Below are positions 48,444 through 60,679 of a stretch of 64,000 nt of DNA, piece after piece. Within the stretch, counting starts at the first letter, position 1. Each line of letters starts with the position of its first letter. The DNA comes from Tremella fuciformis (lineage: Eukaryota > Basidiomycota > Tremellomycetes > Tremellales > Tremellaceae), in contig CP136490.1 in the NCBI GenBank assembly GCA_032768795.1, positions 992,001 to 1,056,000 on the forward strand, given 5' to 3'. The translations under genes were made by a program, and so were the position numbers. The notes beneath the pieces are model-generated. The model did not search any database and was not told where the DNA came from. It worked only from the letters and a program-made list of their open reading frames with translations.

Positions 48444-49432
48444 TTACCTATATCGCTTCATCGTCTCGCCGACCGGTCTACCAAGCAGCAGGTCCGCCCT
48501 GATCTTCTCGTCCGCCTCGCGCGCCCTCTCAGCCTGGCCGATCACCTCGGCCGCCCGATCGTACGGAACGACCACAACGCCGTCGAGGTCAGCGACGACC
48601 CAGTCGCCCGGATGGACAAGGGCGACGTGCTCGATATGCTGAGCGGAGATGGCGATCGGGACGTCCATCTCTACCACACGGCACTTGCCCCCTGTACCCA
48701 TGGTCGCATGCCCGTAGGCCCACACCTTTCATTAGTCGCCGCTCAGCCCCATCTACCCACGAGGGTCGGAGTAGACAGGAGGAAAACCCACCGGAAATCC
48801 TAGCTCGCGGTGTTCTGCCAGATCCCGAATTCTGCCTGCGATGATCGCCCCTCTGATGCCTTTGGCCTGTGCGGCGGTAGACATCAGCCCGCCCCATACG
48901 GCGTTGGCTAGTCCCTCTGCCCATGTCAGCCCTCTGACACCTCCTCTCAGGGACGAGAGCAACGTACCCGGCCGGGTGTTGATGACTATGACTCTATCGC
49001 TGGGGCACTCGTCCACCTGCCTGGTCAGCGGGACCGATGTAGAGGAGAAGAGAAGGGTTGGACATGATGTTGCGGGATCTTGGGAAGCCCTCGGGCGTCC
49101 GCTTCTGCGAGCGACATCATCTGGGCATCAGCCTCGGCAAGCTGAGGGGAAGTTAGTGGGGAAGTGGACTCGCATTGACGGTAAAAGCTCGCCCGACGAG
49201 TGGTCCCGTACCCCCCTCGGACGGCGAGTAGCATTCCAAGTCTAGAACAGGCCCTCCCTGCTCGATGCCAAGCTTGACGAGCGCGTCAGAGATCTGCGCA
49301 GACAGGTCAGTCTACCTTCGCATCTCGGTCATCAGCCAAAAAGAGAAGGCAGCGCACATCACATGTGGACAGCCCCCGCAGTTGCTTCTCGATGTCATCG
49401 TCAGAGGACGAGCTCTGCGCCTGCGTGGACAT
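48444..49432 (-). CDS. RraA-like 4-hydroxy-4-methyl-2-oxoglutarate aldolase family protein
   Basis: Opens MSTQAQSSSS, then IEKQLRGLSTCDISDALVKL, the entry block of the RraA/HMG aldolase family. The rest of the fold is visible: VIVINTRPGTLLSSLRGG; GLMSTAAQAKGIRGAIIAGR with IRDLAEHRELGFPVFAYG (the Arg-Asp of the active site); and HPGDWVVADLDGVVVVPYDR. Members cleave 4-hydroxy-4-methyl-2-oxoglutarate or decarboxylate oxaloacetate with Mg2+. No ribonuclease partner exists in fungi, so the name RraA does not imply RNase control. Around five exons. It is co-directional with SEC15, 155 bp downstream of its stop. Confidence 0.88.
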
Positions 49433-49587
49433 TCCGCAGTGCCTTGCGGGGTTTCGAACAAGCTGTGAAGACAGAGTACAAGATACATTCGGCCGACCAA
49501 ACCACTATCAATTGAGAGGACACCTCGGGTATCGCTCTCACCGGTCATGCCGATAACTACAGATACAACACTCCTCCTGCCTGTAAA

Positions 49588-52501
49588 CTAGGTCGTTTTC
49601 GCCAGCTTGGCTACCTCGTTTGCCTCAAACTGCCTCTTCTCACTCTTGCCCGGCAGCTGCATGGCTTGTGCTCCCTTGCCCAGCTTGGCCAAAATGACCG
49701 CTAGTCGCAACGGCCTCACAACAGCGTAGGACATTTGCCGTATTGACGGCTCCAGATACCCCTTGACTGCCTCAGTGAGGACGATGTTGATGGTCTTGCA
49801 TTGTCAGCCTGAACGCAAGCGGTAGACAGTTCTCCAACGTACCAGCTTGACCTCGTCGAATACATGATCTAAGCCTGGCTTTTCCATTCGTTTGACTTCA
49901 GTCTCGATAAATTTGACATCCGACAACACCTTGGCGAGTGCTCCTTCGTTGAACCTGACAACCTCCTTCCCGCATAGCGTTTCCTGACCTTCAACCGGGA
50001 TCCCTGAAGATGGGGAAAGTACTGACCATGAGCCATTTGTTGATTCTCGCCAGAGCTGCTTGATATGCCCTCGTCTTGATCGCCTCGTTGAGCCCTATCA
50101 ATACAGAGTCGACGTAGGCCGTAAGGAAGGTGATCATCTCAAAGACGTATGTGCTGGGCTCTCCGGCTGTGGACTGAGGTCTTTTCGGCATCCAATCGTA
50201 CTCTGCAAGCTCGAAGAACGATTCCAGCTTGGATCCAATGACTTGATCAATTCGGCCTTCCGCTACCGCGGTCGCTTCGGCGAAAGACTTCGTCGATGAG
50301 AGCTTGACCGGTCCGCCTCTTTGACTGGCTCTGCCCCCGTCAGACACATGCCGTCCAGTCATAAGTACTGACCTCAGACCCATTAGCAAGGATTCGAGCT
50401 CTTCGCATGCTGTTGCGAAATGCTCCAGATTCGTTACAACCTGGGCTATCTGCGATAAGTTGCTCATGCCCCATAAGCGTTTTGATATCTGCTTGGCAAC
50501 ATTGTTGGTGAGCAGATCATCGAGGGACTTCTTGTCAGCGCTGACAAGTGAGCTGAACGCCCACCTTTCGAAGGACCTCGTCGATGTCCAAATGATTTTG
50601 AGATACACCATCTGTAAAGTTGTAGAATTGGTCAACGAAATTTCGAATATTGATGCAGCACATCGGGAAGGTCTGCGAGAACGGCATTGGTTGCGGGAAG
50701 CTTTGTCTGTAAAGTCAGCCAGCGATTCAATGCCATATCTACACCCACATTGCCAGCGATTCTTTCTCGCCTGTTGCAAGCCAGCATACTCCGGCCACTT
50801 GCTCAAACTCTTCCTGGTCATTCACCATCATCGGTTGATTGTCGTCATCATTGACAATCTACAAATGAGATGACGCTCAATTCCATATAGAGCACTGAGC
50901 ACTGACCTGGTCAAAGTCGGTACTGAAACGGCGGATGAGAAGCTCTGAGTATCTCTCGAAGAGTGCGATAAGCAGTCCGTTCAATTCTGTCACATTGTAC
51001 CCGTAGCCCTGTCGATAAGCATCGGCATCGTCCGCTTCGGAGCAGCTCACCTCTAGCGTCTGAACGAACAATAAGACGTTCGTCTTGCTCTCGAGGAAAA
51101 TCTCTGGCTCGCTGCAACCTTTCAAGCCTTGACCCATGACCTCGACGATCCGTCGGCACATCTCGTCCCACAGCTCATCGACATCTCGCTGCGATCTGAA
51201 ATCGGGCATCGTGCGCAGTACGTGAGACTCGATGATGAAGAATCCGACAAGCTCTTGCATGAGCAGTGGCAGAGCATTGTTGAGCGTTTCCGGAGTCGTC
51301 GAAAGTCTTGATGTCAAGATCAAGGTTGCTTGAGTCTGGGGTCAGCACAAGCGTTTCGCATGGAGCTGCATTTACTTTCCGATCCTCCTGATAGCTTCTC
51401 TGCAGCTCTGGCTTACATTGGAGGGCTTCGTAGATATGAATGCACTGATATAGTGGTCGGAAGTCGATTCGTATCTCTTCGTTATCTAAGGCGTCGACTG
51501 CGCTTTAGCGATGTAATTGCATAGCGTCCCTCGACCCACACTCCACCCGCTCGTTGTTGACAAGCTCGAGAGCCCCACCGACTCGAGCCAGTCGAATGCC
51601 ACCTTCCTTCTCCCGGCGTGCCCTCCACTTCTTGATTCTCCCTGCCATCTGGTCGAGTGCTAGTCGGCCAACTTTCGCCCCGCTCTCCCGTACCTCAAAC
51701 AGCCATGTCTTCGTAGACGCCGTGACAGCATCCTTGATGGATAGTCGCAGTGAAGGTAGTGATGAGAGTATATGAGCGTAGAAGGGGGTGTCGGAAATTG
51801 TTGGGGGTGTGAGGTGATTCAGATCCTCGAGAGACTGTCTTATCAGCAGCGAGCTCTCAGCGGCAGGCGAAGACACAAACTCTCAAGGCTCCCCAATATT
51901 TGCCTTCGCGTATCATATCTCCCACACGAGCGATGAGGTCGAGGAGTCGAAGGCACGTTTGAAGCGTCTCTATCGCATCATCCATGTTTCTCGCTACCTT
52001 CTTCTGAGCGAGCAGAGCGCGTTTCTGATCGGTCAGTAAGACGCCTCACAGGCTACATTTGCTCACCTTCTCCCCAAGAGCACGCCCGACATCACCCATC
52101 TGACCGTCAAGCTCTCCTATCCTACGTCGCAGGTTGCCGCTGCCTTGACGTATCGTCAACAGGGTCGTCACCGAGGACACAAAGTCCTGTTGCTAAGCTA
52201 GGAGGCCCGCGCACCCCGCACACATACTCGCCTCGTAGTTCTCCTGGCATATCTTCTCGATGTCTTTCTCCTTCTCTTCAACAAAGCGGTCAAGAGTCCT
52301 CAGATATATCTGCTCGCTGTCTGTTTCCTGAATGGACTTGATGAGCGGAGCGAGGGCTTCGAGATTCTCGGCGGCGCCCGAGGCGGGATCAAGAGTGATC
52401 TGACCGTCAACGGTTAACCGCCGAAAGAAGAATAGATTTACCTGCTGAAGCTGGAGCTCAATCTCAGCATTCGTGAAAGTCGGTCTTCGGGGCTTGATCA
52501 T
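49588..52501 (-). CDS. SEC15: Exocyst complex subunit Sec15
   Basis: Component of the exocyst that tethers secretory vesicles at sites of growth and binds Rab/Sec4. Family blocks in order: QIYLRTLDRFVEEKEKDIEK; LLDLIARVGDMIREGKYWGA then LRSLEDLN; LPSLRLSIKDAVTASTKTWL; FRPLYQCIHIYEALQCKPEL; then the C-terminal half SFAEATAVAEGRIDQVIGSK, LESFFELAEYDWMPKRP and YVFEMITFLTAYVDSVLIGL. It ends EANEVAKLAKTT. Ten or more exons, about 780 residues. The start MIKPRRPTFTNAEIE was chosen; a longer in-frame frame from 52600 overlaps the promoter shared with the HIT gene. Confidence 0.88.
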
Positions 52502-52855
52502 GATGCTAACTGCCGTCGACTTCGCATCATCTGGGGAATGACGGTGGACGAGTAACAAGCGGCTGTCAATGCGCTCGTCTTCGGGGCCCCGAAGATTCAC
52601 TTACGTAATGCAGTCGCTCACATCGAGGACTTGACGTGGGTCTCACCACACGTTTCCGCATCTGTACCACCATTTGCGGGGCCGACCATTGTTGTTACCT
52701 CCCATCTCCACAAGAAGTGATCTCAGAGGTCGCCATCACCAAGACCGAGAGGGTACTTCGCATTCCGACCCGGCGCGGCGCCTCGCCCACTCAAGACTTC
52801 GCGAGTATCGGTCGCGTCGGCTCGGGCATCTCGGTTTGGGCACTGACACGCTGCC

Positions 52856-54104
52856 ATGTCGTCGCCGACCTCTCTCAGCGCCTCTCATCGAGATCACGCC
52901 GGGCCTTCAACATCATACTTGACGCCAGGACCGCAGGCCTCGCCGACCCCTCGCGCGTCAACCTCAATACGCCCGCTCCTGAACCACAATCTCTCGAATC
53001 CTCCTCCTCGACTACGGTCTCACGCCGGATGCGTCCTTTGCGGCTTGGTAGCAAGCGTGTCGGCAACGTTGACGAGCGAGACCGCATCAGAAGGTAGTCC
53101 GTCACCCTCGCCTCGGGCAGTCACGACGTCGTTTTTGCAAGCGCAGCAAGCCCCTTACCCTGACTCATTCGCGCCTGCCGCAGTCACCAGAACAGTGAAC
53201 GGCAGGGAGATCATCTTTCACGATAACGACATTACGGTTTATGCCCCAGAAGGGAAGGAGAGACTATGTCCGGAGGGGAGGCACCTCATCATCGTGCTGA
53301 ATCGGCACCTAGAGAGCGTGTACGACTTGGTCAGTAGGACTGCGATCTTCGCGCGAGTCTCGCTCGAGGGTTCGGACTGACACTTCAGTCCCCATCAGAC
53401 ATACCGTTACTCTCGCACATTCTGGCGACGACTCAGCAGCTTCTGCTGTCGATACCAGCCGCCAGCTCCACAGCTGATGCGGAGCGAAGGCGCAAGCTCG
53501 ATGCCAAGGACATCATGGTAGGCTTCGTCGGGAATCTGAGACGTGACTTTCATCCTTGGACCATGTCCCAATATTGACCTAACAGGAGATCCTCAATCCC
53601 CTCACGCGCATCTGCACGCTCACGCGATGTTCGGGCCGATGGACTCAAAGCTTCCTGGCGCTTCGATGTGGAGGCGGAAGGTCATCTTTGGACCCATGAA
53701 TTGGTGGGGCGTCGAGGATCTTCGGGCGGAGATCAGGTGGGCCACCGCCATTCATCTTTTGCGGCTCGCGGTACTGATGAGCAGGGAATCTGCTTCGAAC
53801 AACAGGGTCAAGTCTGGCTACGCCGATAGAGCCAAAGCACCCATCGACCAGGTGCCAGACGCTGGGGCTATCACCGTGCGTCGACTGATGAGAGGGCCTA
53901 GATGGTGCTCATGAGCAGGGCTTACCAAACGCGCTGGACCCAGATCCGTACACAGACAACCAGCCAGATCCGTCCCAAGAGCAGGAGCAACGCCGAAAAC
54001 CCTTGCATCGCCAGTACACTGCCGACTCAGATGAAACAGCCAAAGCAGACGAACCCAGGACCAGCACCTCGAGCCATGACGGCTATACCCCCGTCGAGCT
54101 CTGA
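52856..54104 (+). CDS. HIT (histidine triad) family protein
   Basis: The triad reads SPHAHLHAHAMFGPMD, with the alternate His pattern of HIT hydrolases. Upstream are GCVLCGLVASVSAT (a CxxC that may bind Zn), FHDNDITVYAPEGKERLCPE and HLIIVLNRHLESVYDL, the typical strands before the triad. After it, MNWWGVEDLRAEIR continues the domain. The N-terminus (first 50 residues) is Ser/Pro-rich and the C-terminus is a polar, acidic tail ending DGYTPVEL; neither is recognised. HIT proteins hydrolyse or transfer nucleotides; the substrate here is unknown. About six exons; the last two junctions (53756-53806 and 53871-53921 areas) splice in frame. Confidence 0.78.
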
Positions 54105-54494
54105 CCAGCGCATGAACCACGCATACAGGCAATCATATACACATATCCCTACAACCTGTTGAGCATAGTCACCTTACTGTATACATGTCGCATCTTTGAA
54201 ACCCACACGACCTCTTGCACGATGCATCTATCAGTTTACATTGTGACGACGTCGGCTCGAACTGCCTCGGACCAACCGGTAATCCCTCGATCGCACTTGA
54301 ATGAGGATGCGGCATTAACACCCGACTGGCTGTCCGACCTCATGCATGAATGCCGTAAGACAGAAGCGCAGCAGTCGTCGTCTCCTTCCCGCAGCCCCGA
54401 TGCATGTCCCGCTTTCTAGCTTCCGACGACCAGAGACCTCTGTGCTCTGCGCAAAGGCAAAGCGGCGGACGTGCCGCCGTGCCGGTGGTGACGA
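54105..54494. other. 3' flank up to the large Helitron
   Basis: About 0.4 kb between the HIT stop and the Helitron 3' end. One 86-codon open frame is present but has no support. Presumed 3' UTR. Confidence 0.4.
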
Positions 54495-54502
54495 CTAGGT
54501 AA

Positions 54503-54525
54503 ATCGGCGGTGGCGCGTCGCCGAT
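54503..54525 (-). other. Helitron 3'-terminal hairpin
   Basis: ATCGGCG and CGCCGAT form a perfect 7-bp stem with a 9-nt loop, 4 nt before the terminal CTAG. This is the transposition end signal of Helitrons. The 683-bp copies have a related but different stem at the same place. Confidence 0.85.
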
Positions 54526-54590
54526 GGGGCGTAGCTCTGACTCCGGAAAATTTTGGACTTTTCATCTCTCATCTGTACATCTACATCAGA

Positions 54591-55126
54591 ATGGCTTTCC
54601 AGTCAGCTTTGTTCAAAAAAGCACTCAGGCAGCACCAGAGAGAGCAAAAAAAGCGACATCCCAACCCTCATGATGAGCACAAGCATTCCTGCTCTCAACA
54701 AAGCCGCCCACAGCCAGTCAGACACTCTCCCTATCACCCACCCCAGCAACAATCCTACCTGCCTCCTGGGTCAGGCAAAGTCAATGGAGAGAAGAAGCCA
54801 TGGGTGCCCAAAAGACCTGTTGTGAAGTCCTTGTGAGTCAGGCTCTCTCTTGGCATGACACAAAGCTGACTTGTAGCTTCAATGGTCCAGTCACCAATCC
54901 CCAGACCTTCAGATTGCCCTTGTGGAAAAGTAGGATGCTGGATTGGCTGAGGAAGATGAGAACACTCAGAGGAGGAGAAAGCCCACCTGGAACTCCTCTC
55001 TTCACTCCTCCCCCCACCCCTGAGCCTCCTACCTGGTCAGATCCCCCAACTCCTGCTGCTGATGATCCTGTGTGGGATGATTACAGACAGGAGATGGAGG
55101 CAGATAGAGGTAGTGTTAGTAGCTAG
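54591..55126 (+). CDS. Helitron-borne hypothetical small protein
   Basis: Two exons (54591-54832 and 54877-55126) give 163 residues. The intron has GTGAGT, GCTGAC and TAG signals, and the frame is open on both sides. The N-terminal half is very basic and His/Gln/Pro-rich (MAFQSALFKKALRQHQREQK). The C-terminal half has RMLDWLRKMRTL, then Pro/Thr-rich TPLFTPPPTPEPPTWSDPPT and an acidic end. No domain is recognised. It is transcribed against the Rep/helicase gene, and its stop lies about 130 bp from the end of that gene. The ATG lies 93 bp inside the element's 3' end, so its promoter may be in the terminus or the host DNA. It could be Helitron accessory gene or captured host sequence. Confidence 0.6.
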
Positions 55127-55257
55127 AGAGAGCACAATGACATGCATACACCCCATGAACTTGAGATTCAGCTGATGCATCAAACACTCAGAGTCATGCT
55201 TGATCAACTTTTATTCAGTCTACCTATGCATTGTCATTCATCTTTTTCTCTATACAT

Positions 55258-58200
55258 TTATTCTGTCATCTGAAGCATCTGACGTCTAGACGCATCCCTT
55301 GCTGCCAATACACGTCCTGATACTCCCCCCCTTCTACTCTCTGTGTTCAAGCTGTTCAATCTTGCCCAATCAAAGCCTGGCTTGAAAGCAAGGCCCTCCA
55401 GAGATCTTGCTCTTGAGATTGCCACAAATGTCAATCCCGTTGAGAAGTCGGCTGAACCAAGATCAATCACTGCCTTGTCCAGCGTCATACCCTGTGATTT
55501 GTGTATGGTGATAGCAAATGCAAGCTGCAGTGGCAGCTGGCGTCGAGAGCACCGCTGCCCGTTTGTTGTCTCCCATCTGGCTGTATGGGGCACAATGGGA
55601 ACCAGTGGTATGTTGTCTGTGGTGTGCCAGGGTGTTGGTCCAGTGTAGGATGGGAAGGCGACCATGACCACAGAAGGAACAGATTGATGAGGAGGCTCAG
55701 ATGGTGAGAGCCCAATCTGATATACTGTGCCCCTGGTGCCATTGACCAATCCCTGCTCGATCCAGAGGTTGCGAGAAAGCATGACTTGAGCACCAATCAT
55801 GAGGAAGACAGCAGGAGCAAGCCCCTGTGCCTGTTCCTCTGAAGCCTGGGCTGCTCCTACCCCTGTGTGCTGAGCCAGAGAGCGCAGTACAGGCTGTCCA
55901 GAGCGAGCCAAAGTGTGTAGGTTGATCTCGGAGACACTCTGCTTTGTTGCACAAAGACATACAGCATCTTGAAAGGCCTGCTGAGATGCCGGGGAAAGGT
56001 TCCCCCAGAAGCGAGAGGACAGAAGGGTGTAGTCCTCCTGTTGAGGTGTCCCGGTGTGCAGGCGAGCAAGGGTTGCTTTGAAGGCAGTGGTGGTAGGGTC
56101 GGAGCCTTCCTGCCTCATAACAGCATCAAGCTGAACGCTCTCAGTGAAAGCAAGGTAGATATCTCGGCCAATGTTGCTGAGCCTGCCTAGATAGGAGGTT
56201 TTTGTCGAGCGTGCAGTGTTGTACAGTGGAGTGTCTCCCACAGGGGGCAGTTGACCAAAGTCGCCAATGAGCAGGACAGACAGACCGGCAAAGGGCAAGT
56301 ACGCTGTCGACGGAAAGATTTGACCAAGAGCAAGGTTGATTCTCCCCAAGGCCGCCCTTCCAACCATGCTTTTCTCATCAATGATGAGGTATCGTGTCCC
56401 ATGCCACTCTTCCTGGAGGCTGGCAAGCTTTCCCTCTCCAAGCTTGTCATGACTTTCCTCTATTGAGCCTCCAAGACCAAGGGCAGCATGGTATGTTGAA
56501 CCAGCAATGTTGAATGCCGCCACACCCGTGGGGGCAAGCCGGCGGACAATGGGATTTGTGCTGAAGTCGAGATTGTTGTGCTGCCCAGATTGGAGCCCTT
56601 GAAGAGCTTGGGATATGGCGTCAATGAGGAAGGATTTGCCTGTTCCTGCTGTCCCATCGATGTTGAGGAGTATTTGAGGGACTGACTCTCCAGAGAGCAG
56701 ACGGTTGGCATGGCGCAAGACCTTGTCAAAGATGAGGCGCTGTGTGGTGTTGAGTAGTTGGGGATCGACAGTGTTGCGAGCTACAGAAGGCTGAGACTGC
56801 TTGGTCAGCTCACAGTATGCAGTGGATTGTAGGCCACTGCTCACCTTCTTGCGTTCGGTTTCTAAGTAGCTTGCCCTCTCTCCTATACCATCTGATCCCC
56901 ACTCCCTCCCCACTGCTTCCCAATCGTGGGAAGTATCAATATCACGTGCTCCAAGCAGTGGCCCATTCCACCCATCTTCATCAAACTGAGGGCCCATTCC
57001 AGCCAGAACTTGCCAGTCATCAAGCTCGTGGTCATTGACTTCTTCACCCTCAGAAAACTCTGAGTCACTGTCGTTTTCATTGTCACCCTGTTGTTGACGG
57101 ATGGGTCGCTTGGGCAATGTGTCTTGGTGCCCCTCTGGGTGGTCCTCAGTACAGCGAGAAAAAGCTTCTGTCCAGGATTCGTCATCAAGCTTGAGCTCTG
57201 AAGGGTGTCGATGAGGATGGTGGAGTAGTAACTTTGCCCGGCACCAGTTTTGGTGATCCTCAGACTGAGGGTCTGATGGATAATACAGCGGCCAGAGAAT
57301 GATGATCTTTGGGTGCTTCCTTCGAGTGGCGTTGCGACCTTGTTTCCGGTAGAATTGAAACCATTCGTACAGGCTGATGCCCTCATGCTCTGGCTGGCGT
57401 GCCAAGTAGGCATCGTGCCAGTCTTGCTCCTCCACACCTTGGTCCAGTCCCTCATCTTCCTGCCTCTGCCTCAGGCGTCTCTGTCTCTTTTCCAGTATGC
57501 AGAGTGTGCCAAACTCTCGTGATGCAGACATCATATGTCGACCAAAGAGCTGATGACAGACTTCCTGAGCACTGTAATCCCTCTCGGTGACAATGCGGCT
57601 GAGCATCTTCTGGAAGACAATTCGTGAAGATGTTTCTTGCTCCAGGCGGGTTGAGATAGCCTGCATTATCTCGCCAAAGTTGTTGGATGGTTTTTCGCAT
57701 TTTGAAGCATACTTGGAGATGTAGGAGGCAACTGCACGGGGATCTGTGCATGGACTGATGTCGGAGTTGGCTCGCCATCCCAGTGCAGTGACTGCATTGT
57801 AACTGTTGAGGTGGGTGTCGTTGCGTGGTGTGATGAGTTGCTTGTTTCTGTTGGGATTGACAACCAGTCGGAGTTCTGTCTCCAGCTCCTTGGGGAACTT
57901 GAAGCGACAGACAAGCGGACTGTTGGGAGGAGATCCTTTTGGGCGGCGAAGACAATAGGCAGTGCACCTCGTGTGCCTCTGGACACGGTTGAGCATCTGT
58001 GCCAGATCTTTGAAGCGAAAGATGATTTCGTCGCTACTGTGGGCAGAGGGGTGCTTTGGATGAGGCGGAATGTCCTCTCCAGGATTGATGGTTGACACTC
58101 TGGTGGACCAGAAGTCAAGGAATTCCTGGACACTGTCCGGATTGTTGATATCAAGGGTGTCTGGGGATGGCGCCCCCTTGAGCCAAACCAGTCCATGGAC

Positions 58201-60679
58201 ATGGCTGGAGCCTCGATTTTGCCATTCAAAGCGATACCACCAGTCCTCTATTCCAAGCAGGGGTTTGAGGACCTTGGCCAAGAACAGCTCAAATCTTCGA
58301 TAGAACCAGCAAGCTGCAATTGCTGGGTTCTCATTGACGTTCTTGGCATTGATGCGTTGTCGATCAGGTTCGCTCATAGTTGGTAGCGCTTGGTCCGGCA
58401 TGTGGACGTGGAGATCTGGCCACTGAAGATCCGCAGCTGAGAATGTGATGAAAGCATGTGGAGTGCCCAGTTGACGGATCATTGCAGCAAGATTGCGACT
58501 CTGCTGTGCCCAGTAGGGTGGTGTTCCGGTTAAGGTGGCTGCTGATCGTCGCACTCGAGATGCCAGCTGCTTGGCTGGGTCGGACACCATGGCAGCAATG
58601 TCTGCAGCAGAGAGGGCTCGGTCCTCTTCATTCCGGCTGACATAGAAGCAGGAGAGCCGTTTTGCTCGCCACCTCATGATGCAGTTGAAGGCATAATAGC
58701 TGACTGTCAGCTTGGCTTAATGCTGAGAGATGCACTCACCGGAATCGAGGGTGTTTTGCAAACCTTCCATCCTGATAGTAGAGCAGGTGACGGAAGTAGT
58801 CTGAATCACGTATTGTGGTAGGCCGTTGTTGATGCAGATCCCCCTGGCCGGTGGGGAAGAGGAAGGGGAAGGCCTTGGTGAGGAATGGGTTGCTGATGTC
58901 GTGCTCATTGATTGGAGTGGAATGCAGCACAGGTCCAGTGAGGAGCAGGGGTGCTGGTGGTCCTCCATCCACCACCTGTTCCAGTGCTTCCCGGATCTCC
59001 TCCACAATATTGTTGCCTTCTCCAAGGTTTGGTATAGCCAGCTCTGGCAAGCTTGTCTCCTCTGCTGACTCCTGCTCAACTGGCCCAGTGTCAGGCTCAG
59101 GTGCGCTGTACTGCACCTCCTCCAAGTTGACAGACCGCAGCTGATGGAAGACAGAACCGTTTTCAGGAAGGGAATTGATTGCTTCCCAGTTGATCTCGAC
59201 ATTCTGAAAGGCTGGATGGAAGTGTTGTAGTGCTTGCAGGTTTGCGAGAATGCGTGACCGCTGGACTTGGAACTCTGGTCGGCGTGCAAAATCCTCTGAG
59301 GGATTGGCAGCGTTGGCGGGGGCTTGGGCATTTGTCGGCTTGATGATGAGAACATCAAGGTCGGTGACGGTGAGGGGAAGTCGAGAGAGGAATCTGCCAC
59401 TGTCATGGGCATAGAGACAGGTGTGGCCTCCGTATTTGGTTTGTCCACCACCAACGCGCCATGTTTGAAGCAGCACATGGTAGGGAGAGAGGAGCATCTC
59501 TTCCACCTGTGAGGGCAAGTCAGGGACTGCTCTGCCAGCTGCACGGCACAGTTCCTGCAGAGAAGGACCTGTGAAGTCAGTCATGAGAAGCACATACAAT
59601 CCTGGACACTGACCTGGATCCATACAGTTGGCAGATGTCCATTTCTCCCCATCAATTTGACAACGTGAACATTTACCCTGTTGGACCTTGAGTCCAAACC
59701 ATTTCTCATTGCAGTTCTCGCAAGTCTCCATCGTCTCAGCTGCCATTGCTGAGTGGAAGTCCCCAATACACCCAATGGCAGCTTCAGAGAGGCAGATGTC
59801 GTCAAGATCGTTGGGTGTTGCAGGAATGGGCAGGAAGGCATTGCCCAGCATGTCGACTGAGAGGGATGACTGAGTTGACTGTTGTCGACGATGATAGGCT
59901 GCTCTGGAGGATTCGCGACAGGTGCTGCAAGTCTTGAAGCGGCGAGAGGCTGTCCCTGCTTGGAGAAACTCGGAATGTTCTTTCCAGGTCTTGCACTTGA
60001 AGCAGCGTGACTGTCCAGCATGGCGATCCAGGCGTGGTGGTGGGGCTGGTGGCTGTTCTGTGACTCGGTGTGCAGCACCTTGAGGCGGGCTGGGCGGAGT
60101 GGCGTAGGGCAGTTGAGGTGCACGTCTGGTTCGTGTGGGGCGGCCAAGCTCTACAGGATGTAGATCCTGGTTGCGACGTGGTGTTGGTGAGGTGACCTCA
60201 TGGCGCGGGCGTGGAAGACCTCTCTGTGTACCAGGCGTAGGCTGAGAGCCTGGGGTGACTGGTGGCAATGGCCGGGTTGTGCGAGTGGGTGTGCCTGGCG
60301 CTGATTGGGAGTGATGCTGCTCCAAGCAAGATTGGCATGTGTTGCGTGGGCGACCTCGATTGTCTCGAAATCGAGGAGTGGCAAAGGTGAAGCCACATTT
60401 GATGCACTCAGCATGACCATGCCGTGACCGGGGTGTTGCAAGTGGGACTGGCGGTTGTTTGCGACAGAAGGAGCATGTTTTGAAGAAGTCGCTGCTGCCC
60501 CGCCCTGAAGAAGCCTTCCGAAAGTGATCACCATTGAGAGTTGTGTGCTGACCCAAACAGCGTTGGCCTCGAGAGCAGTGCATTGCTGCAATATCTGGGA
60601 CTTTCTGCATCAGTATGTGCATGCATCGCTTGAAGGCAAAGCTCACATTGATGTTATGGACAAGCCAACACTTGATCAT
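55258..60679 (-). CDS. Helitron Rep/helicase transposase
   Basis: Rolling-circle transposase that nicks and unwinds the element. Two exons (58740-60679 and 55258-58699) give 1,793 residues. N-terminal third: Pro-rich with Cys pairs that look like zinc knuckles ([32 protein letters not shown]). The Helitron N-terminal domain is rebuilt over the intron as [17 protein letters not shown]. Rep domain: [16 protein letters not shown], the HUH motif [11 protein letters not shown] (about residue 815) and two Tyr in YISKYASK (about 972). A Pif1-type helicase follows: Walker [13 protein letters not shown] (about 1330), [29 protein letters not shown] and [14 protein letters not shown]. No interruption is seen. 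The start could be MHCSRGQRC instead, after a possible 5' intron. Confidence 0.9.

Noticed and set aside
48444..49432. Recent bacterial transfer of the RraA-like gene
   Set aside because: The gene has several typical fungal introns and codon use like its neighbours; the family is widespread in fungi, so recent transfer is not supported.
56883..57455. 190-codon frame in the Helitron
   Set aside because: Overlaps the Rep/helicase gene in another frame; the Rep/helicase frame carries the conserved motifs.
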